DNA of 19,758 bases from Caldisericales bacterium (GTDB taxonomy: Bacteria; Caldisericota; Caldisericia; Caldisericales; Caldisericaceae), in assembly GCA_015485995.1 (NCBI GenBank), contig WFSP01000008.1:1-19758 (forward strand), written 5' to 3'. Positions 15,586-19,758 of this stretch are shown one piece after another (the first letter of the stretch is position 1; each line of letters starts with the position of its first letter). The notes below the pieces were generated by a model that saw only the letters and a program-made list of their open reading frames with translations, ran no database searches and was not told where the DNA came from. The translations under genes and the position numbers were made by a program.

Positions 15586-16260
15586 CTATTTCTCAAGTGT
15601 AAAGAAGGTCCGCTTTTTTGCATCTCCTTTATACACCCAAACTTTCACTCCAATTCTTCCAAATTTAATAAGTGCCGGCCTTTCGGAATAATCTATATCG
15701 GCATTAATTGTTTGAAGGGGAACCCTTCCGTCTCTGTACCACTCGGTCCTTGCGATTTCTGCGCCGCCGAGCCTGCCTGAAACCTGGATTTTAACTCCCT
15801 TTGCACCTGCACGCATTGAACGGCCAATCGCTTGCTTTATAACACGCTTATGAGAAATTTTTTGCTCAATCTTTGCCACCACATTTTGGGCAATAAGGTC
15901 TGCATCAAGTTCAGGCCTCTTTACCTCTTTTACTTCCACGCGCAAATTTGTATCCGGGGAATTAATGGCTCGCTTCAACCTTTCCTGGAGTTTTGCAATT
16001 TCTGTGCCCTTCCTACCAATAATCATTCCTGGACGCGCACTGTGGATAATTACTCTTACTTCCCCTGCAGTAGGGCTTCCCTTTCTCACAATTTCAACGT
16101 GAGATACTGCCGCAGAAGGCCCTAATTTTTCAACCTCTTTCCGTATGGCAAAATCTTCAAGTACGAACCGAGAGTAGATTTTTTTATCGGCATACCATTT
16201 GCTCAACCAATCTTTAGTTATACCAAGCCGAAATCCATAAGGATGAACTTTTTGTCCCAC
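15586..16260 (-). CDS. rpsC: 30S ribosomal protein S3
   Basis: S3 forms part of the mRNA entry channel and helps unwind mRNA. The 224-residue product shows GQKVHPYGFRLGITKDW at the N terminus, the KH-domain motif GMIIGRKGTEI near 78-88, and the C-terminal GVKIQVSGRLGGAEIARTEW. The start is GTG 16258-16260, with GGAGG six bases upstream inside rplV, one base after the rplV stop. Confidence 0.98.
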   Translation of the reverse strand: MGQKVHPYGFRLGITKDWLSKWYADKKIYSRFVLEDFAIRKEVEKLGPSAAVSHVEIVRKGSPTAGEVRVIIHSARPGMIIGRKGTEIAKLQERLKRAINSPDTNLRVEVKEVKRPELDADLIAQNVVAKIEQKISHKRVIKQAIGRSMRAGAKGVKIQVSGRLGGAEIARTEWYRDGRVPLQTINADIDYSERPALIKFGRIGVKVWVYKGDAKKRTFFTLEK

Positions 16261-16261
16261 T

Positions 16262-16603
16262 CTATACCTCCTCTTTCTCTTTTACAACAACTGTTATCTG
16301 ACTCACAGGCTTTCTCTGAATATCCGCTCTGCCCATTCCCCTCATATATAATCTCTTCAAGGGGCCTTCAGCATCTACATAAGCCTTGTGAACATATAAT
16401 GAATCTTTATCCATATCAAAATTATTCTCTGCATTTGCAACAGCAGACTTTAACGTCTTCTCGAAGAAACCGGCTGCTTTTTGAGGAAGAACCTTTAAAA
16501 TCGCAAGAGCCTCGTCCGTACCTTTTCCTTTTATCAGCTCAGCAATAAGTCTTGCTTTAGCAGCAGATAACCTTAAGTGTTTTGATTTAGCATAAGCTTC
16601 CAT
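16262..16603 (-). CDS. rplV: 50S ribosomal protein L22
   Basis: L22 spans the 50S and its beta-hairpin forms part of the exit-tunnel constriction. The 113-residue product shows the N-terminal RLSAAKARLIAELIKG (usual: RxSPxKARLVxDLIRG) and AVANAENN near 54-61. The hairpin region (81-100) reads PLKRLYMRGMGRADIQRKP, where many bacteria have KRFRPRAMGRA. ATG at 16601-16603 follows a TAGGAGG made with the rpsS stop. Confidence 0.97.
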   Translation of the reverse strand: MEAYAKSKHLRLSAAKARLIAELIKGKGTDEALAILKVLPQKAAGFFEKTLKSAVANAENNFDMDKDSLYVHKAYVDAEGPLKRLYMRGMGRADIQRKPVSQITVVVKEKEEV

Positions 16604-16615
16604 AGATTCAACCTC

Positions 16616-16891
16616 CTATGTCTTCGTAATAATTCTTGCAGTAGGCACTTTATGTCCGTGGAACGTTCTTGTAACAGCAAACTCTCCGAGCCTGTGCCCT
16701 ACCATATCTTTTGTAATGTATATAGGAATATGAATTTTCCCGTTATGCACCGCAATAGTATATCCAACCATTTCTTCTGTAATAGCAGATCTTCTGCACC
16801 AAACTTTAATTACCCTCTTTTCTCCCTTTTTACTCATTTTTTTAATCTTATCAAGGAGCTTTGGGTCTACATACATTCTTTTTTTACTCAT
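16616..16891 (-). CDS. rpsS: 30S ribosomal protein S19
   Basis: S19 pairs with S13 in the 30S head near the A site. The 91-residue product shows [23 protein letters not shown] near 29-51 and [16 protein letters not shown] near 65-80, both canonical (usual IxTWSRRSTI at the first). ATG at 16889-16891 overlaps the rplB stop as ATGA, with AGGAGG inside rplB. Confidence 0.98.
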   Translation of the reverse strand: MSKKRMYVDPKLLDKIKKMSKKGEKRVIKVWCRRSAITEEMVGYTIAVHNGKIHIPIYITKDMVGHRLGEFAVTRTFHGHKVPTARIITKT

Positions 16892-17724
16892 TTTTTATTT
16901 CTCCTCCTAATTATATACTTGTCGGAAGGTTTATTTTTCTTTCTCGTTTTATACCCAAGAGTAGGTTTTCCCCATGGAGATAATGGACCAGGATGCCCAA
17001 TAGGCGCCTTTCCTTCACCACCGCCATGCGGGTGGTCAACAGGATTCATTACTGTACCTCTGACTGATGGGCGGAATCCTTTATGCCTTTTTACTCCGGC
17101 TTTTCCAAGATTAACATTTTCGTGGTCAAGATTACCTATTTGGCCAATCGTGGCACGGCAATTCAGATGCACCATTCTCACCTCTCCTGAAGGCATTCTT
17201 AAATGAGCGTAGTTACCTTCTTTTGCAAGAATTTGTACTGAAGAACCTGCTGCACGTGCAAGAACACCACCTTTTCCGGGAATCATTTCTATGTTATGAA
17301 CCATAGTTCCAAGAGGGATATTCTTTAAAGGCATCGCATTCCCTGGTTTTACTTCAGTTACTTCATCAGAAACAACGGTATCTCCCACTTTAAGGTTGAG
17401 CGGCAAAAGAATATAGCGTTTTTCGCCATCCATATAAACAAGAAGTGCGATATAAGCAGACCTGTTCGGATCATATTCGATTGCCTTTACCTTTGCCGGT
17501 ACCCCGAACTTGTTCCTTCTAAAATCAACTATTCTGTAAAGACGTTTGTTGCCGCCGCCTCTATGCCTTACTGTAATTTTACCGGTGTTGTTTCTGCCGG
17601 CCTTTTTTCTTAAACCAATTACAAGAGATTTTTCCGGTTTCTTTTTTGTAATTACTTCCGAGTGCTTAACAACAGACCTTCCACGTATCCCAGGAGTAGT
17701 TGGTTTATAAACTTTAATTGCCAT
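16888..17724 (-). CDS. rplB: 50S ribosomal protein L2
   Basis: L2 is a central 50S protein needed for subunit association and close to the peptidyl transferase centre. The 278-residue product shows [19 protein letters not shown] near 44-62, the OB and SH3-like core, and the conserved [20 protein letters not shown] near 226-245 with the family's key histidine. The basic tail ends IRRRNKK. ATG at 17722-17724 follows a GGAGG, 14 bases after rplW. Confidence 0.98.
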   Translation of the reverse strand: MAIKVYKPTTPGIRGRSVVKHSEVITKKKPEKSLVIGLRKKAGRNNTGKITVRHRGGGNKRLYRIVDFRRNKFGVPAKVKAIEYDPNRSAYIALLVYMDGEKRYILLPLNLKVGDTVVSDEVTEVKPGNAMPLKNIPLGTMVHNIEMIPGKGGVLARAAGSSVQILAKEGNYAHLRMPSGEVRMVHLNCRATIGQIGNLDHENVNLGKAGVKRHKGFRPSVRGTVMNPVDHPHGGGEGKAPIGHPGPLSPWGKPTLGYKTRKKNKPSDKYIIRRRNKK

Positions 17725-17738
17725 CTTTTACCTCCACT

Positions 17739-18023
17739 CTACACATGATGCATTAGGTCAATTTTGTATCCGGGATAAAGAGTTACAATAGCTTTTTTTT
17801 GAGTAGGTGTTTTACCAAAATTATATCTAACTCTCTTCTTTTTACCGAACACTTTGCCTATATTCACCTGTTTTACCTTCACTGAGAAAAACTCTTCTAC
17901 AGCTTCCTTTATCATCTGGGCATTTGCCCTCTTATCAACAAGAAAAACATATTTCCCCTGCTCTGCAAGGGCAGTAGATTTTTCTGTAACGAGCGGTCTA
18001 ATAAGCGCTTCAATTTTACTCAT
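17739..18023 (-). CDS. rplW: 50S ribosomal protein L23
   Basis: L23 is the docking platform for trigger factor and SRP at the tunnel exit. The 94-residue product shows ALIRPLVTEKSTALAEQGKY near 6-25, the family start, and VKQVNIGKVFGKKKRVRYNFG near 51-71. ATG at 18021-18023 overlaps the end of rplD by eight bases, with GGAGGGATGG inside rplD as ribosome-binding site. Confidence 0.97.
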   Translation of the reverse strand: MSKIEALIRPLVTEKSTALAEQGKYVFLVDKRANAQMIKEAVEEFFSVKVKQVNIGKVFGKKKRVRYNFGKTPTQKKAIVTLYPGYKIDLMHHV

Positions 18024-18654
18024 TTTTCCACCATCCCTCCATACCTTTCACAGCTTCCTCCGTAATAAGCACAGAATCATAAGTTACGAGATCGTACGCA
18101 TTGAGGAATTTATAATCAAGGGGTTTGCAGAAAGGAATATTTCTTGCAGCCCTATCCACTTCTCCGTTTTCCTCCGAATAAATAATAAGTGTAGTTCTCA
18201 ATTCTTTATTGCTTGTTTCTGCAACTTTCTTTATTAACTCGGATATCTCTTTTGTTCTGCCTGAAGATCTAAACCCTTTCAAAATCTCGACATCTCCGTC
18301 TCTAAAACGAGAAGATAATGCAGAGAAAATTGCGACTCTTTTTTCTTTTTTATTCATCTTAATACTGAAATCACGCGGATGCGGGCCAAATACAACAGCT
18401 CCGCCTTTCCAGATATTAGCAGTTCTTGCTCCCTGTCTGGAACGGCCGGAACCCTTCTGCGGCCTCATTTTGCGGGTACTATAATTTACATCTGCTCTTT
18501 CTTTTGTATCTGCGGTTCCTCTTCTCGCATTTGCAAACTGCCTCCTTACTGCCATATGTATAAGATGCTTTTTTTCAGGAACAGCAAAAAAACTATCCGA
18601 AAGATCTATGGAACCGGTAGTACCATTAACTACGTCTATTAATCTACCTTTCAT
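18016..18654 (-). CDS. rplD: 50S ribosomal protein L4
   Basis: L4 reaches into the exit tunnel and in E. coli represses the S10 operon by binding its leader. The 212-residue product shows RQFANARRGTADTKERADVN near 38-57 and the tunnel-loop motif RPQKGSGRSRQGARTANIW near 64-82, then FGPHPRDFSIKMNKKEKR. ATG at 18652-18654 follows TAGGAGG made from the rplC stop. The S10-operon leader is not in the window because tuf lies directly upstream of rpsJ. Confidence 0.97.
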   Translation of the reverse strand: MKGRLIDVVNGTTGSIDLSDSFFAVPEKKHLIHMAVRRQFANARRGTADTKERADVNYSTRKMRPQKGSGRSRQGARTANIWKGGAVVFGPHPRDFSIKMNKKEKRVAIFSALSSRFRDGDVEILKGFRSSGRTKEISELIKKVAETSNKELRTTLIIYSEENGEVDRAARNIPFCKPLDYKFLNAYDLVTYDSVLITEEAVKGMEGWWKNE

Positions 18655-18663
18655 AGCGACCTC

Positions 18664-19269
18664 CTAAGCCCTTACAATCACAAGGCCATTCTTAGCCCCA
18701 GGTACACTTCCTTTTACCAAAAGCAAGTTCTTCTCGGGAATTACTTTAATAAGTTCCAAGTTGCTTACTGTTGTCCAATCAACACCAAGATGTCCGGGCA
18801 TATGTTTACCTTTTAAAACTTTTCCCGGAAAAGTACCTGCACCTATGGAACCCGGCCTTCTCTCAGCATCAGAGCCATGTGTTTTAGGCCACCCGTGGAA
18901 ACCCCATCTTTTTACAACACCGGCAAAACCTTTTCCTTTTGAGAAGCTCGATACTTTAACAAATTTATCTTCTTTGAAAAGCTCGACGGTTATTTTATCC
19001 CCGATTTCACCTTCCATATCTCTAATTTCTCTAACAATTTTGAAAGCAGGTACATTTCTTTTATTGAATACGCCTGCTTCAGGTTTATTCAGTTTTTCAG
19101 GTTTTACATCCACAAAACCTAACTGAACAGCAGAGTAGCCGTCTTTTTCAGGTGTTTTTCTTCCAACCACCGTACAAGACCCTGCTTTTATTACAGTTAC
19201 AGGAACAAGTTTATCACCGACATAAACAGAAGTCATTCCCATTTTTATTCCCAGTATTCCCTTCGCCAT
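18664..19269 (-). CDS. rplC: 50S ribosomal protein L3
   Basis: L3 is an early 23S rRNA binder reaching the peptidyl transferase centre. I choose ATG 19267-19269 (MAKGILGIKMGM), five bases after GGAGG, giving 201 residues; an in-frame ATG at 19279-19281 overlaps that site. Motifs: GFAGVVKRWGFHGWPKTHGS near 114-133, RPGSIGAGTFPGKVLKGKHM, and GSVPGAKNGLVIVR at the end. The loop MPGHLGVDWTTV differs from the common MAGHMGxxxVT. Confidence 0.96.
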   Translation of the reverse strand: MAKGILGIKMGMTSVYVGDKLVPVTVIKAGSCTVVGRKTPEKDGYSAVQLGFVDVKPEKLNKPEAGVFNKRNVPAFKIVREIRDMEGEIGDKITVELFKEDKFVKVSSFSKGKGFAGVVKRWGFHGWPKTHGSDAERRPGSIGAGTFPGKVLKGKHMPGHLGVDWTTVSNLELIKVIPEKNLLLVKGSVPGAKNGLVIVRA

Positions 19270-19280
19270 ATTATCCTCCA

Positions 19281-19589
19281 TTAAATCTTAATTTCCACTT
19301 CAACTCCCTGAGGAATATCCATATTGGCAAGCTTCTGTGTAATTTCGGGTGTGGCATTTCTAATTTCAATAAGTCTCTTGTGCACACAAATCTCGAATTC
19401 CTCTTGAGAGTTCTTATCCACATTCGGCGAACGCAAAACATTAAATACGGTACGTTTGGTTGGTAAGGGTATAGGTCCCACCACGTTCGCTCCGTTCTTT
19501 TTCGACATCTCAACTATTTTAGAAGCCCAAATGTCGAGAATTTCATGGTCAAAAGCCTTAAGCTTTATTCTCAATCTCTCCTTCTCCAT
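19281..19589 (-). CDS. rpsJ: 30S ribosomal protein S10
   Basis: S10 is a 30S head protein that also partners NusB in transcription antitermination. The 102-residue product shows RIKLKAFDHEILDIWASKIVE near 6-26, VVGPIPLPTKRTVFNVLRSPNVDKNSQEEFE near 36-66, and THKRLI-like VHKRLIEI. ATG at 19587-19589 follows AAGGAG. Only 21 bases separate it from the tuf stop, so tuf and the S10 segment are probably one transcript. Confidence 0.98.
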   Translation of the reverse strand: MEKERLRIKLKAFDHEILDIWASKIVEMSKKNGANVVGPIPLPTKRTVFNVLRSPNVDKNSQEEFEICVHKRLIEIRNATPEITQKLANMDIPQGVEVEIKI

Positions 19590-19610
19590 ATCTTAAACTC
19601 TCCTTAAATT

Positions 19611-19758
19611 TTATTCAATCACCTCAGTGATAACACCGGCACCCACAGTTCTTCCACCTTCACGGATAGCGAATCTCTGAGTTTCTTCAAGAGCAACGGG
19701 ATAGATAAGTTCAACTTCCATATCTACATTATCACCTGGCATTGCCATCTGAACACCA
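19611..19758 (-). CDS. tuf: Elongation factor Tu, C-terminal 48 residues (5' end outside window)
   Basis: EF-Tu delivers aminoacyl-tRNA to the ribosome. The visible part encodes the end of domain 3: [15 protein letters not shown], then [16 protein letters not shown] and the ending TEVIE, all characteristic of bacterial EF-Tu. The frame is open to the window edge, so only about an eighth of the gene is seen. It lies directly upstream of rpsJ, the str-to-S10 junction found in many bacteria. Confidence 0.97.
   Translation of the reverse strand, partial: GVQMAMPGDNVDMEVELIYPVALEETQRFAIREGGRTVGAGVITEVIE

Noticed and set aside
16652..17206. 184-codon open frame on the plus strand
   Set aside because: Fully antisense to rpsS and rplB, which are unmistakable; no ribosome-binding site or recognisable family, so a shadow frame.
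19271..19513. 80-codon minus-strand open frame within rpsJ
   Set aside because: Alternative frame of S10; no family resemblance.
1..19758. Search for a novel system such as defence, toxin-antitoxin, prophage or biosynthetic cluster
   Set aside because: All genes except the left-edge fragment and the SDR belong to the conserved translation and secretion core; I found no unknown gene cassette.

Overview
The window is almost entirely one bacterial ribosomal-protein supercluster, read on the minus strand from right to left. It begins inside tuf at the right edge and ends at a strong terminator about 140 bases from the left edge. The order is tuf (3' end only), rpsJ, rplC, rplD, rplW, rplB, rpsS, rplV, rpsC, rplP, rpmC, rpsQ, rplN, rplX, rplE, rpsZ, rpsH, rplF, rplR, rpsE, rplO, secY, adk, map, infA, rpmJ, rpsM, rpsK, rpsD, rpoA, rplQ, ecfA1, ecfA2, ecfT, truA, a short-chain dehydrogenase gene, then rplM and rpsI. 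These correspond to the classical S10, spc and alpha operons fused end to end with the ECF-transporter/truA/L13-S9 tail.

The organism is bacterial: RNA polymerase alpha, IF-1, L17, L36 and type I methionine aminopeptidase are all present. The DNA is A+T rich by eye. The order rpoA-rplQ-ecfA-ecfA-ecfT-truA-rplM-rpsI is typical of Bacillota and of several deep-branching anaerobic or thermophilic phyla. Several proteins depart from common signatures (L15, L22, TruA, alpha-CTD), and the L30 gene is absent between rpsE and rplO. I therefore suspect a less-studied lineage (Caldisericota, Thermotogota, Dictyoglomota or a divergent Bacillota), but nothing I can see by eye settles the phylum.

Genes from tuf to the dehydrogenase are separated by at most about 20 bases or overlap, often as ATGA or with the stop codon built into the next Shine-Dalgarno (TAGGAGG). 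This predicts one long co-transcribed, translationally coupled unit making ribosome parts, the Sec channel, adenylate kinase, N-terminal methionine removal, IF-1, RNA polymerase alpha, the energising module of a vitamin transporter, and a tRNA pseudouridine synthase. The one clear promoter in the window lies just before rplM, so rplM-rpsI can be transcribed separately; a 12-bp GC-rich hairpin with a T tract ends that unit.

Bases 1-57 differ from the rest: G+C rich, open on the plus strand to a stop at 55-57, and able to form a nested hairpin. They may be the tail of a convergent gene or of a mobile element cut by the window edge. Start codons were re-chosen from Shine-Dalgarno position for rplC, rplX, rplE, rplF, rpsE, rplO and rpsD. 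I see no phage, CRISPR array, tRNA, rRNA or novel defence system; the noteworthy points are departures within a housekeeping region.
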